A DNA stretch of 64,000 nucleotides from Albidovulum sp. (GCA_028823855.1 JAPPFL010000027.1:15952-79951), one strand, 5' to 3'; shown: positions 8,430 through 17,319, counted from the stretch's first letter. Numbers and translations are program-made. The notes: generated from the sequence alone by a model not told the origin.

Positions 8430-9584
8430 CTACTTGGAATCTAAATCGTTACGCAAAATCGCAATATCCGAACTCTTCCATGATGCCAGCAACTCGTCGC
8501 CTGGTTTCAGCGGATCGGCATCGTACAGTTCTCGTCGAAGAATTTCGACATCCAGCGCGGTTCCGCCCTTCGATACGCCGCGAAGCTTCAACGACTGCCC
8601 CGTAAACGAGCATTCCGCTATGCGCAGAAATACGGCATTTGATTCCGGCGAAGAGAATTCGAAATGGTCTTCTGCGCCGCTCAATTTCACTGTCACCGAC
8701 GCGGGCCTCAAACCAAGCGTAATTTTCGTTCCCTTTTCCGGGATTCGCGCATTGTCTGGAAGCGGCGCTTCTAGGACGATGTCCGAAGCGATGCACTCGA
8801 TTCCAGATGCGCGGGATTTAACGACTTCCGCCTCTATAATGTTGCATTCTCCCACGAAGCGGGCGCAAAATTCCGTTTTAGGCCGATCGAACACACCGAC
8901 TGGATCATCCAGTTGCTCGATTCGGCCCTGCCGCATGACGGCAATTCGGTCACTCATCGTAAGCGCTTCATCCTGATCATGGGTTACGTAGATGAAGGTA
9001 AGCCCAACATCGCGGTGAATCCTTCGAAGTTCATCGCGAAGCTGTAGCCGCAGATTCGCGTCGAGCGCGCCCAGCGGCTCGTCCAGAAGCAGAACGCCGG
9101 GCGAAATGATCAGCGAACGCGCCAGAGCTACTCGCTGTCTCTGTCCACCAGAAAGCTGATGCGGCATTCGGCGCTCAAAGCCGCCAAGGCCGATTCTGTC
9201 CAGCCAGGATAACGCTCTGCGCTCTCTCTCGCCTCGCGAAACGCCCCGCAATTTCAATCCGTAGGAGATATTATCGATAATCGTTTTATGCGGAAACAGC
9301 GCATAATCCTGGAACATGATACTCGTATCTCGGCGATTGGGCGGAAACTGCGTTACGTCCAGTCCCCCGACCACGACCCTGCCCCCGGAAACTTGTTCCA
9401 GACCCGCGATCATGCGAAGCAGCGTCGTCTTGCCGCAGCCCGAGGGGCCGAGCAGAGTCAAAAACTCCCCCGCACGGACATGGAGAGACAGCTTTTCAAC
9501 CGCTTGCACGGAGCCGTAGGATTTCGAAACATCGACCAGTTCCACATCCTTCGCGCCAGTATCCATTCGTATTCCAGGCTCCAT
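8430..9584 (-). CDS. potA: Spermidine/putrescine-type ABC transporter ATPase (PotA-like)
   Basis: ABC ATPase of 384 residues. Walker A is GPSGCGKTT (about 46-54), the signature is LSGGQRQRVALAR (about 144), followed by Walker B LLLDEPLGALD and the switch histidine in YVTHDQDEALTMSD. The C-terminal third is a TOBE-type regulatory domain, typical of PotA, CysA and MalK relatives and absent from amino acid ATPases. It energises the PotB/PotC-like permeases encoded at 12676-14359, although five genes intervene. It is the only ATPase in the island, so it is the one candidate seen here for the family 3 importer too, though its family argues against that. About 210 bases separate it from ridA, so an internal promoter is possible. 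Confidence 0.87.
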   Translation of the reverse strand: MEPGIRMDTGAKDVELVDVSKSYGSVQAVEKLSLHVRAGEFLTLLGPSGCGKTTLLRMIAGLEQVSGGRVVVGGLDVTQFPPNRRDTSIMFQDYALFPHKTIIDNISYGLKLRGVSRGERERRALSWLDRIGLGGFERRMPHQLSGGQRQRVALARSLIISPGVLLLDEPLGALDANLRLQLRDELRRIHRDVGLTFIYVTHDQDEALTMSDRIAVMRQGRIEQLDDPVGVFDRPKTEFCARFVGECNIIEAEVVKSRASGIECIASDIVLEAPLPDNARIPEKGTKITLGLRPASVTVKLSGAEDHFEFSSPESNAVFLRIAECSFTGQSLKLRGVSKGGTALDVEILRRELYDADPLKPGDELLASWKSSDIAILRNDLDSK

Positions 9585-9796
9585 TTTAATTCGTTGAATG
9601 CGCGATGCTTCGGACTGCGCTTGATTCGCAGCATGCGGACATCGCGAAAAAAGTCATCGGAAAGAAATTTGTTGCGCTTTCCTAACGCCGTAGAATCTTT
9701 GCATGGCGAACCTGCGCAAGTTGCCCGTTACCCGGCAAGGGCCGAGCCCTTTTTCGCGGACCGCTCCAATCGCGGCGCAAAATGCATGCCAGCCGG

Positions 9797-10171
9797 TCAT
9801 GCGAGCGCGATCACGCCGATTTCGACGATCGCGCCTTCGCCGATATCCTTGACCTCCACGAGATTCCTTGCGGGCGGATTGGCTCCAAAGGCCTCCCCGA
9901 ACGCAGCGTTTATCGCAGATTTCGCCGAAAGATCGGTTACGTAGACGATCGCCAGCGTAACTTTGTCCAAACCGCTTCCAGCGGCGCGCAATATTTTTTC
10001 GCAATGCCTGAGAGAAAGCCTGGCTTGCTCCAAAGCTCCGTCGACGATTAGTCCGGTGTCCATATCTCTGGGCATCTGGCCGCCGACAAATACGAAGCCT
10101 CCGCCCGCCGTTCCCTGCGCGACAGGCGAAGTCGACGCCGGAGCATCTGAAGTTTCAATGATTTTCTTCAA
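9797..10171 (-). CDS. RidA / YjgF family protein (imine or enamine deaminase)
   Basis: Small RidA-fold protein of about 124 residues. Typical segments are ASTSPVAQGTAGGGFVFVGG, the VDGALEQARLSLRHCEKIL helix, the strand VTLAIVYVTDL, and NPPARNLVEVKDI with the arginine that holds the carboxylate of the substrate. RidA proteins form trimers that hydrolyse reactive 2-aminoacrylate and other imines released by PLP enzymes; a sister branch deaminates 2-aminomuconate. I take the TTG at 10171 as start because it overlaps the dehydrogenase stop as TTGA and gives a family-length N-terminus; a start at 10219 would add 16 residues read inside the neighbour. Its place between dehydrogenase and aminotransferase genes fits imine clearance. 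Confidence 0.82.
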   Translation of the reverse strand: MKKIIETSDAPASTSPVAQGTAGGGFVFVGGQMPRDMDTGLIVDGALEQARLSLRHCEKILRAAGSGLDKVTLAIVYVTDLSAKSAINAAFGEAFGANPPARNLVEVKDIGEGAIVEIGVIALA

Positions 10172-11574
10172 TTGAGTTTCCCTTTGACCCCGAAGCGGTT
10201 TGGCCGTTCGATTTTCCAATTTATTGTCGTTTGGAACTCTCGCATTCCCCAGACTCCGCCTTCGCGGCCGATGCCCGCATCGCGGAATCCACCTGTCGGA
10301 ACATCGGCCCCCTGAATTTTGGTCGAATTTACACCGATGCTGCCAAATCGAAGCCCGCGCAATTTTCGGAGCATTTCTTCCGGTTCGCCCGTGTAGAAAT
10401 AGGCCGCGAGAGCGTGCCGCTCCCTTTCAAGGCGAATAAAGAACTCCCGTTCATCGGAGAAGGGTCGGATGGATAACAGAGGACCGAATGTTTCGCATTT
10501 GTCGAATACGCTGGCTTCGCCGCTTTCCATTACGGTGAGTGGATATAGAAACGGCTGATTCCTTTCGACAGGCGCCGGAACGCCTGTCAAATAGCGTTCG
10601 CCTGTTGAGGCCGCCTTCGCGGCAAGCTCAACCAAGCCGTTCGCCGCATTCCGTGTTCGCACCGGCCCTAAATCCGGAGAAGAATTCGACGGCGCTAGAT
10701 CAACCGACTCAGCACGTTCGACTAATTTTCCTCGGAACCGCTCGTATACGCGCTTGTCGACAAAAACGCGGTTAACCGATGAACATGCCTGTCCGGCCGC
10801 CTTGAGCTTGCGTTCCAGCAAATCATCAACGGCAGCCTCCAAGTCCGCCGAAGCGGAAATTACGAACGGGCAGTTTCCGCCTAGTTCGGTAACTATCTTC
10901 TTTCCGGATTTCGCGCATTTCGCGGCCAGTCCTAGGCCTACTGAGGTCGAACCCGTAAAGCTCACCATTTCGATGCTTTCGTGGGACAGCAGGCAAGCGA
11001 CGGTTTGCGCGCTTCCGGTCGCGACCATCTGAATCTCATCTCCCACGCCTTGGTTCCGAAAAGCATCGAACATCGCCTTTGCGCAAATGATGGCAAGCGA
11101 GGACGGCTTGACGATTACGGGACAGCCCGACGCGACGGCCGGAGCTATTTTCCTCGTAATCCCCGCCAGCGGATCGTTGAACGGGCAAATCAGCAGCGCT
11201 CCTCCCAATCCCACATTTTCAACCGAATGTCCGTTCGCCAAGTCCATTTCCAGTTCATACTCGTCCAGCAAACGCCTGCAGTGCGCGAAAAAGGACAGGG
11301 CGTATTCGACTTCGGCCTTAGCCTCTTCAGGTTTCTTGCCGACTTCCCGGACGATTGCTTCCGCTAGGCTGTCGCGGGCGGACTGAATCGCCGCCATGCA
11401 ATTTTCGAGTATGCCTTTACGCAATTCCGGATTTTTGCGGAGGCCTGTCCGCGCAGATTCCATTTTGCCAATAAGCCTTGCTATAGCTTCCGGACCGTCC
11501 TCTCTCCATGACGCAATTTCGGATCCCGTGTTCGGAGAAATCACCTTTCTGGTCGCAGTACCGGATTCGCGCAT
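10168..11574 (-). CDS. NAD(P)-dependent aldehyde dehydrogenase (succinate-semialdehyde dehydrogenase-like)
   Basis: ALDH-superfamily enzyme of 468 residues. PFNDP (Asn about 133) stabilises the oxyanion, VIVKPSS (Lys about 156) and FTGSTSVG bind the cofactor, TELGGN supplies the general base (Glu about 230), and GQACSS holds the nucleophile (Cys about 264). The pattern is closest in memory to GabD-type succinate-semialdehyde dehydrogenases, though the 2-aminomuconate-semialdehyde branch cannot be excluded. It begins 16 bases after the class I/II aminotransferase and is coupled to ridA by a TTGA overlap. It likely oxidises the aldehyde made by the omega-aminotransferases of the island. Confidence 0.87.
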   Translation of the reverse strand: MRESGTATRKVISPNTGSEIASWREDGPEAIARLIGKMESARTGLRKNPELRKGILENCMAAIQSARDSLAEAIVREVGKKPEEAKAEVEYALSFFAHCRRLLDEYELEMDLANGHSVENVGLGGALLICPFNDPLAGITRKIAPAVASGCPVIVKPSSLAIICAKAMFDAFRNQGVGDEIQMVATGSAQTVACLLSHESIEMVSFTGSTSVGLGLAAKCAKSGKKIVTELGGNCPFVISASADLEAAVDDLLERKLKAAGQACSSVNRVFVDKRVYERFRGKLVERAESVDLAPSNSSPDLGPVRTRNAANGLVELAAKAASTGERYLTGVPAPVERNQPFLYPLTVMESGEASVFDKCETFGPLLSIRPFSDEREFFIRLERERHALAAYFYTGEPEEMLRKLRGLRFGSIGVNSTKIQGADVPTGGFRDAGIGREGGVWGMREFQTTINWKIERPNRFGVKGKLN

Positions 11575-11590
11575 TCGACCGCCCTCGCGT

Positions 11591-12679
11591 TCAACCCAAA
11601 GCGATTCGCGCCAGGCGCAGGATCGCGTTTATTTCGGAAAGCGGCTTTCCGAAGCATATGCGGAGATGTTCGGAATAGCGGGAACCGAACACGCATCCCG
11701 GAAGTGTCATGATGCCGCCAGTTTCAAGTTTGTCCCGAATTTTATCCGAGCCACCAACATACGGAAAAACATAGAACGATCCGTGCGGCTCCGAATACCG
11801 CCAGCCTCGAGACGAAAGAAATTCCAGTACGATCTGCCTCTGGAAGGAATAGTCGCAATTCGGCAAGTCAGAGGAATCCAAAATGCCGAGCGCGAGATCC
11901 TGGCTCAGAGTCGGCGCCGAGCTAAGTAGCGTCTGGTGCGTCGAAGCGACGGCGGAGAAATATTCGCCGGGCACCATGCACGCTCCTAGCCTGAGGCCTT
12001 GAAGATGAAAATTCTTCGAAAACGAGTTAACGACAAAGACGTTGCTTCCGGCGTCGCAAACAGAATTTGTCCATCTCTCGCGATCAAAGACAATTCTCGA
12101 AAAACTCTCGTCCAAAAGAAGCACAGCGCCGGTATTTGAAGTCGCTTCGCATAGCGATGCGACTTCCCGCCGGGATAAAACTCTACCTGTCGGATTTCCC
12201 GGATTGCTGCAGATAACGGCCTTGGGGCCGCACTGTTCCAAAGCCGATCGCAGCTTGGACGGTTCAATGGCGAAGCCTGTTTCGGACGATGTTGCAAAAG
12301 ATAAGGGAACTAGGTGCGCCGCAGTCGCCAAATCCTCGTAGCTCGGCCAATGCGGAGAAATGATGAGGACTTTTTCGCCTGGCTCGACGCAAGCGCGCAA
12401 AATGCTAAAAATCGCGGCTTTCGCGCCACCCGATATCATGCATTCGTGATCGGAGAGTCGCCACTTGTCGAATAGCAGTTCGCGAGCCGCCTCGCGCAAC
12501 TCTCCGTAGCCCTTTGAGCCGGTAAGAGTAGTGCGGAACCGTATTCGAGAAAGGATTTCCGGATTCAAGCTCTCAAACGTTGGCGTGCTGAACGAGTAGG
12601 CCTCTCGGCCATTTCGCCTTTCGCGATCGACTGCTTCTGCCAACGCCAATGTGGGCGACATGCGCATCGGTCGATTCAC
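11591..12679 (-). CDS. Class I/II aminotransferase
   Basis: Fold-type I PLP enzyme of 362 residues related to aspartate/aromatic aminotransferases. The cofactor-ring asparagine lies in SNPGNPTGRVLS, the ring aspartate is about 190 in LLLDESFS, the Schiff-base lysine about 222 in NSFSKNFHLQG, and the phosphate arginine about 230 in GLRLG. It is somewhat shorter than the usual 390-400 residues, mostly at the N-terminus. The ATG overlaps the PotC-like permease stop by 4 bases. Together with the two class III enzymes it gives the island three transaminases, suggesting that a nitrogen-rich solute is stripped of amino groups. Confidence 0.83.
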   Translation of the reverse strand: MNRPMRMSPTLALAEAVDRERRNGREAYSFSTPTFESLNPEILSRIRFRTTLTGSKGYGELREAARELLFDKWRLSDHECMISGGAKAAIFSILRACVEPGEKVLIISPHWPSYEDLATAAHLVPLSFATSSETGFAIEPSKLRSALEQCGPKAVICSNPGNPTGRVLSRREVASLCEATSNTGAVLLLDESFSRIVFDRERWTNSVCDAGSNVFVVNSFSKNFHLQGLRLGACMVPGEYFSAVASTHQTLLSSAPTLSQDLALGILDSSDLPNCDYSFQRQIVLEFLSSRGWRYSEPHGSFYVFPYVGGSDKIRDKLETGGIMTLPGCVFGSRYSEHLRICFGKPLSEINAILRLARIALG

Positions 12680-13479
12680 GTCCTCTTGTCCTTACGCATG
12701 AATATTGCTTGCGCTACGATTCCCGACGCAATCGAGAATCCAAACACCATCACTCCGACAGCGTTTATCGCCGGGTCGAAGCCTGTGACAAGCGTGGTCC
12801 AAATTTTTATAGGCAGCGTAATTGAAAAATTCGTTAGAAAGTAGGCTATTACGAATTCGTCGAACGCGAATGTGAAAGTAATTATCAAGGTTGCCAGGAT
12901 CGAAAATTTGCACGAAGGCACGACGATCTCGAGAATGGTCCTCGTGCGCGAAGCCCCGAGCGCCCATGCCGCTTCTTCTTGGCTCCTGGGAATCTGGGCG
13001 ATTCGATTACGTATATTCAACACCGCGAGCGGCAAAACGTAGAGCACCTGTCCTACGAACACGAGAGCAAGCGAAGGTTCTAGCCCTATGGATACGAAAT
13101 AGATCCGCAGGCTTATCCCGATTAGAATAAGTGGTACCGCCAGTGGCGCCAGCACGAACAGCGTAACCGCGGTCTTTCCCGGAAACTTCGAATTCACGAG
13201 CGAATACGCGCAAATGAAGGCGATAACCGTTGCGGTTGCGCTGACGCACGCGGCAATTGCCAAGCTATTGGCCAGCCCTTCCAGATACTGGATGTCCTGG
13301 AATGTGCGCCGGTACCATCCGAGCGTGAATTCGCGGAACGGCATGACTTGGTATCGGCCGCTGTTGAATGAAAAAACGATCATGACGACGATCGGCAAAT
13401 AGATCACCGCCGCCGTCGCCGAAAATACAAGCCCCAATATTCCGCGCCCAACGGCGCCTGGACCGGTCATAGGGCCCAC
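12676..13479 (-). CDS. potC: Spermidine/putrescine-type ABC permease (PotC-like)
   Basis: Inner-membrane permease of 267 residues with about six hydrophobic helices. The early FSFNSGRY segment, common to PotC/PotI proteins, is followed by an EAA loop around EEAAWALGASRTRTILEIVVP for contact with the ATPase. Only one base separates it from the PotB-like gene, and it overlaps the next gene by 4 bases. The importer class serves polyamines, opines, GABA-like and other cationic solutes, so the polyamine label is a family label only. Confidence 0.87.
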   Translation of the reverse strand: MGPMTGPGAVGRGILGLVFSATAAVIYLPIVVMIVFSFNSGRYQVMPFREFTLGWYRRTFQDIQYLEGLANSLAIAACVSATATVIAFICAYSLVNSKFPGKTAVTLFVLAPLAVPLILIGISLRIYFVSIGLEPSLALVFVGQVLYVLPLAVLNIRNRIAQIPRSQEEAAWALGASRTRTILEIVVPSCKFSILATLIITFTFAFDEFVIAYFLTNFSITLPIKIWTTLVTGFDPAINAVGVMVFGFSIASGIVAQAIFMRKDKRT

Positions 13480-13480
13480 A

Positions 13481-14359
13481 TCACTGCAGCAGCCTCGTCT
13501 GCCTGCGCAACAATGAAAGCGGCAGTGCGGCGACCAGAACGACGAACACGAGGATGACAGCGAATGTCGCCGCCATGGACAAATCGTATGTTCCCTTGAG
13601 CGTGCTCAGCATCAGCTGAGCCAAAACCGGCTTGAACCCTCCGCCGAGCAGAGTCGGAACTGCGTAGTCGCCAACGCAGATGATGAAGGTTAAAACCGCT
13701 CCGACTATCCAACCGGGAAGGCTCAAGGGCAACACGATTTCGACAAATCCCCGCATCTCGCTACCTCCTAAATCCCGGTTGGCCTCCAGAAGCCGCCCGT
13801 CTATCGTGGCCATGACGCTGAAGACCATAAGCGTAATCAGCATTACTCCGAAAAGCGCCAGTCCGAACACGGAAGCGGCCATCGTGTAAAGAAACCCTAG
13901 GGAAACCGATCCGCCGAATATCTTCCCCAGCCAGTACGCGACGACGCCGCTATCCGACAAAACGAGCTGCCAGGAAAATGCGCGGATCGTGAAACTCGTC
14001 CAGAAAGGGGCGATCAGTATGAAGAGAAGCGCCATTCGCCTTTTTGTTGAAACTACAAATGTCAAGAAATACGCTAGCGGGTACGCAAAAACCGATGCGA
14101 CGGCCACTGCCGCCGAGGCCAATAGCAGGCTGCGTCCGAGCGCATCGGTGAATCTGTCGTTTGCGAAAAAGGTGCCGTAATTCGCCAGCGTGGGGCCGTC
14201 GCCTTCGGGTCCGATGAAACTTAATCCGACCATGTAGCCGATGGGAACGATAAAGAACGCCCCCATCAAGACCAGCGCGGGCAGGATCCCCTGCCAAAGA
14301 TTGGCAATCGGCGACGTCTTTCCGGGCAAGACTCTTTTTTGCTTCCGGAAAGCTACCAT
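13481..14359 (-). CDS. potB: Spermidine/putrescine-type ABC permease (PotB-like)
   Basis: Partner permease of 292 residues. A basic cytoplasmic N-terminus leads into helix 1 near residue 27; LIAPFWTSFTIRAFSWQ is a typical PotB/PotH segment; the EAA-type coupling loop reads EANRDLGGSEMRGFVEIVLP. Its first 7 bases overlap the 3' end of the double-cyclase gene, tying that enzyme to the transporter. With the PotC-like protein it should form the channel. Confidence 0.87.
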   Translation of the reverse strand: MVAFRKQKRVLPGKTSPIANLWQGILPALVLMGAFFIVPIGYMVGLSFIGPEGDGPTLANYGTFFANDRFTDALGRSLLLASAAVAVASVFAYPLAYFLTFVVSTKRRMALLFILIAPFWTSFTIRAFSWQLVLSDSGVVAYWLGKIFGGSVSLGFLYTMAASVFGLALFGVMLITLMVFSVMATIDGRLLEANRDLGGSEMRGFVEIVLPLSLPGWIVGAVLTFIICVGDYAVPTLLGGGFKPVLAQLMLSTLKGTYDLSMAATFAVILVFVVLVAALPLSLLRRQTRLLQ

Positions 14360-15693
14360 TCGACCATTACCGCTCGCATTAGCGACCCGTCAACGCAGCT
14401 CGTCTTCAGTGGCACGGCCATTAGCATCGGCCTCTCGGAGAGTGCGTCGCCCAGGTTCTTCAGGTCTTCGATAAAGGGAATGCCGGCGGCGAATACGGCA
14501 TGGTGAGCCACGAATTCGTGATTGTATACATGACGCTCGGGCATTTCTCGGGCAATATAGTCTTGCGGAAAGTCAAGGGCGACAGCCGATGGTGCCAACC
14601 GCGTAATATACTCGGCGGTTTCGCGCTCCAGGTTGGGCGCCTTTAGATGCCACTCTCGACTTTCGTAGCCCAGCTTGTTCGTGAGGTCGCTGCGCAGGAC
14701 AAGAATGTCGCCCGGCCGGAAGCGCCCGCCCAGGCGGCGGTCCAGCATGTCCGGCGTTATCGGAAACGGCAGTTCCAAATCCGAAAAATCGGCAATCACG
14801 GCTTCCCTTATGAACAAGTCTAGCCCCTCGTTCGGAAGATCCTGAATGGTTGCTGCAGATTTACGCATGTGGCAGGGCGCGTCGCAGTGCGTAAACCCAT
14901 GTCCTGTTATCAGGAAATGAATTTCCTCCGAACGGTCTCCCTTTTCCAAACTGCGGCCCTGGCGCACGTCGAATTTCCAGCGCCAATGGTTGAAGATCGG
15001 TGTCGACACGTCAATAATGCGCGGAACATCGCTTGGCCAATCCAACATTGCTATCGGGCGGCAAGGAGCCGTCGCGCTCTCGGGGATCGCATAAGGGAGC
15101 GCCGCGAAAAAGACTTCGGAACGATTCAAGACGCTAAAGTTCATGCAGTTTTCGGTTAGCACCATTCCCTGCGCATGCAATTCGGCACGAAATTCGCCGT
15201 TCGGGTTTTTGAATCCGCCCTCGCCGCCTGGACGGAATGCCGGAATGTCGTCGCAAGAGAGGTCAATCGCGACATGGCGATAGCCCGCTGCGGCAATCGC
15301 GGCCGCGCATCCGGGCAAAATTTCGGGAGCTTGAATCCAATAGTCCGGCCGCCGGTTGTTCACTGCATCCGCGTGCCCGGTCCGCAACAGCAGAATGTCG
15401 CGATTGGGAAGATGCAAAAGCCTTCGCTCTATAGAAGAGGCGCTTAAGGGCGAGGCGGACCGGACATCGACAATATTTGCAACTCCGGCGAAATTGCCAA
15501 GAGGGTACGATTCAATGTGGCGCCCGCCTCGCCGTCTCCATCCGGGGGAAGAAACGAAGCTGAAACCGGACCCGCGCCAATGGAATCCGAATTCCAAGAA
15601 CTCGTCGCCTCGAAAATACGATTGAGAGATAAATGGATAGCTTGCCCACAGCCAATGAGGCTCCATTTTTTGGGCCAAGTCCACGATTTGCAT
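14353..15693 (-). CDS. Tandem cyclase/kynurenine-formamidase-fold protein, N-terminal domain degenerate
   Basis: About 446 residues, twice the length of a single cyclase (PF04199-type) protein. Two homologous halves can be aligned. The C-terminal half (about 224 onward) carries the metal motif HGFTHCDAPCH at about 265-275, then DILVLRS and a late YNHEFVAHHAVF. The N-terminal half shows the fold landmarks, including DILLLRTG near 99-106 and the final TENCMNFSVL, but its metal motif is eroded to RGGRHIE (about 55-61): first His to Arg, Thr to Arg, Asp to Glu. So one half is probably catalytic and the other structural, like a fused dimer. Relatives hydrolyse N-formylkynurenine, isatin or similar amides and lactams with Mn or Zn. 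I prefer the ATG at 15693; a GTG at 15699 is possible. The gene overlaps potB. The substrate is unknown. Confidence 0.8.
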   Translation of the reverse strand: MQIVDLAQKMEPHWLWASYPFISQSYFRGDEFLEFGFHWRGSGFSFVSSPGWRRRGGRHIESYPLGNFAGVANIVDVRSASPLSASSIERRLLHLPNRDILLLRTGHADAVNNRRPDYWIQAPEILPGCAAAIAAAGYRHVAIDLSCDDIPAFRPGGEGGFKNPNGEFRAELHAQGMVLTENCMNFSVLNRSEVFFAALPYAIPESATAPCRPIAMLDWPSDVPRIIDVSTPIFNHWRWKFDVRQGRSLEKGDRSEEIHFLITGHGFTHCDAPCHMRKSAATIQDLPNEGLDLFIREAVIADFSDLELPFPITPDMLDRRLGGRFRPGDILVLRSDLTNKLGYESREWHLKAPNLERETAEYITRLAPSAVALDFPQDYIAREMPERHVYNHEFVAHHAVFAAGIPFIEDLKNLGDALSERPMLMAVPLKTSCVDGSLMRAVMVEW

Positions 15694-16182
15694 GATCACC
15701 GTCCCCGTCGGAATTTCTGGCCGGTAAACCCGAGAAGCGCCAAGTCTAGAGAATTCGAACTTTCTCGATTCTCAAGGGCGGCATCGGCAGCTGCAATGGC
15801 GCGGTCGGCCGAAAGCTTGAATTCGCGATTGGGCCGGAATCGCGGCCGGCAAGTCAAACCGGCCAATCCTCTGCGCGCCGAGTCGCGGACTCTCGACGCT
15901 TCTATTGATTGCCTCATCGCAATACTCCGACGATTTCGCCGCTTCACGTCTTCGTTCAATCGATTGGCAGAAGCAAAATGTGCCAGATCCCTTCCGGCGC
16001 CCGCGGGAGTCGTCATGAAGACGGGCCGGGACGCGCTGCGCCCGGCCCACTCTCAATCATCATACGAAGACATACCCCCGATTCGGTCGAATCCAAACGC
16101 AGGGCGAGGACCGGCGCGCAGCCACTTTTCGACGCGCGCCGCATCCATTCCCGTCGTATCGCCCGAGCGCACTAGGGTGCAA
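15694..16182. other. Intergenic region between the PotD-like gene and the cyclase
   Basis: About 490 bases lie inside the transport operon. It holds a strong hairpin (16023-16048). An open frame on the minus strand (15696-16016, 106 codons) ends on the cyclase start but is Arg/Ala-rich without recognisable features; I do not call it. Confidence 0.5.
16023..16048 (-). terminator. Strong GC hairpin after the binding-protein gene
   Basis: GGGCCGGG at 16023-16030 pairs with CCCGGCCC at 16041-16048, and an inner CGC/GCG pair tightens the loop. No T-run follows on the minus strand, so it may work as a partial terminator or as an mRNA-stabilising stem. Placed 135 bases after the binding-protein stop and 330 before the cyclase, it could keep binding-protein mRNA in excess over the rest, a common arrangement in ABC operons. 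Confidence 0.5.
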
Positions 16183-17319
16183 TCAAAGGTTCTTGAAATT
16201 CTCCCACGCATCGAGCCATTCTTGGCGATTGTCCGGATCCTTTCGGGGAGACAGGTTGGCCATGAAAACTTCGTCGAAGCGTTCCAGATCGACCAAGTTG
16301 AGCAATTCGCGCTTGTCGTCGGGAAGCAATATTGCGGCCTCTTTGTTCGGTACCATGCTGTAATAGGTTTTCGCGACGGCTAGCCTCGACTGGAATTCGG
16401 GTCCGGCGACAAATTGAACGAACTTGACGGCGTTGCCCGCGCGCGGCGAGTTCGCGGCAATGCAGACCGCCTGGTCCCACGTAACGCCGCCCTCGGCGGG
16501 CACGACCGCCTTGAACGGCAAACCGTCGTCGTACATACCCGCTTGCACCCATTCGCCTGCGATAGCCAAATCGTAGCTTCCGCCCGCCATCGCCTGAATC
16601 ACTTGCGACGTGTTGCCGACCAGCCCAACCTGCGGCCTAAGGCTGTTCAATCGCTCCACTAGAGCCGAGAATGCGGCAGTGTCCAAGTCGTACGGCATCG
16701 CGTTGCCGTTATATTTGGATAGACAGCCCATGTTTGGCAAAAACCAGTCGAACAGCGCGACGCGGCCCTTGGCCGCTTCGTCCCATAGCGCGGCATAGCT
16801 CGACACGTCGCTTTCTGAGTACTTGTTGTGGTTGTAGGTGATGCCGTAGTAGCCGAACCGATTCACCAGACCGTACATCTTGCCGTCGACGTAACACGGA
16901 GGCCAGTTCGCAATAATGTCGAAATAATCGTCGAGGGGATAGTCGCCGGGATTGAGCTCCAGCAATAGTCCCGATCTAGCGGCGCGGGGGACGTAGGCGC
17001 TTGTCGGCGTGATGATGTCGAAAGTGCCGGCCGGCGACGATTCCACAAGCGCGACCATTTCCTCGTCCGAGCCGTCATGAATTTTCAGGTTGACCTTGAT
17101 TCCTGTAGCGCTTTCGAAGCCGTCGAGCATGCCGGGTTCCTCATAGCCTCCGAATGCCAGGACGTTGACCACGTTGTCCTCGGCGAAGACTTTCTTTGGA
17201 AGCAGCGACGGCATCGCCAGCGCGGCACTCCCGAGAAGAGCGCCGGTTCCAATCGTCCTTGCGGCTTCTCGCCGGGTCATGGCTTCGGCGTTTTGCAGCT
17301 CCGGTTTGCGGTTCTTCAT
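16183..17319 (-). CDS. potD: Spermidine/putrescine-type ABC substrate-binding protein (PotD-like), Tat signal
   Basis: Periplasmic binding protein of 378 residues. A twin-arginine motif, MTRREAART (Arg 16-17), precedes a hydrophobic stretch and a probable cleavage near VFA/ED, residue 46. The mature part follows the family 1/PotD plan: VVNVLAFGGYEEPGMLDGFE, a hinge region FDIITPTSAYVPRAARSGLL, and GITYNHNKYS near the ligand pocket. The start is firm: AGGAGG (17325-17330) lies 5 bases before the ATG. It is the first gene of the island operon running down to 5695, and its upstream region is shared with the divergent pepN. Confidence 0.88.
   Translation of the reverse strand: MKNRKPELQNAEAMTRREAARTIGTGALLGSAALAMPSLLPKKVFAEDNVVNVLAFGGYEEPGMLDGFESATGIKVNLKIHDGSDEEMVALVESSPAGTFDIITPTSAYVPRAARSGLLLELNPGDYPLDDYFDIIANWPPCYVDGKMYGLVNRFGYYGITYNHNKYSESDVSSYAALWDEAAKGRVALFDWFLPNMGCLSKYNGNAMPYDLDTAAFSALVERLNSLRPQVGLVGNTSQVIQAMAGGSYDLAIAGEWVQAGMYDDGLPFKAVVPAEGGVTWDQAVCIAANSPRAGNAVKFVQFVAGPEFQSRLAVAKTYYSMVPNKEAAILLPDDKRELLNLVDLERFDEVFMANLSPRKDPDNRQEWLDAWENFKNL

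Noticed and set aside
15696..16016. Open frame of 106 codons ending on the cyclase start
   Set aside because: Arg/Ala-rich, no domain, no ribosome site; it passes through the leader after the hairpin and looks fortuitous.
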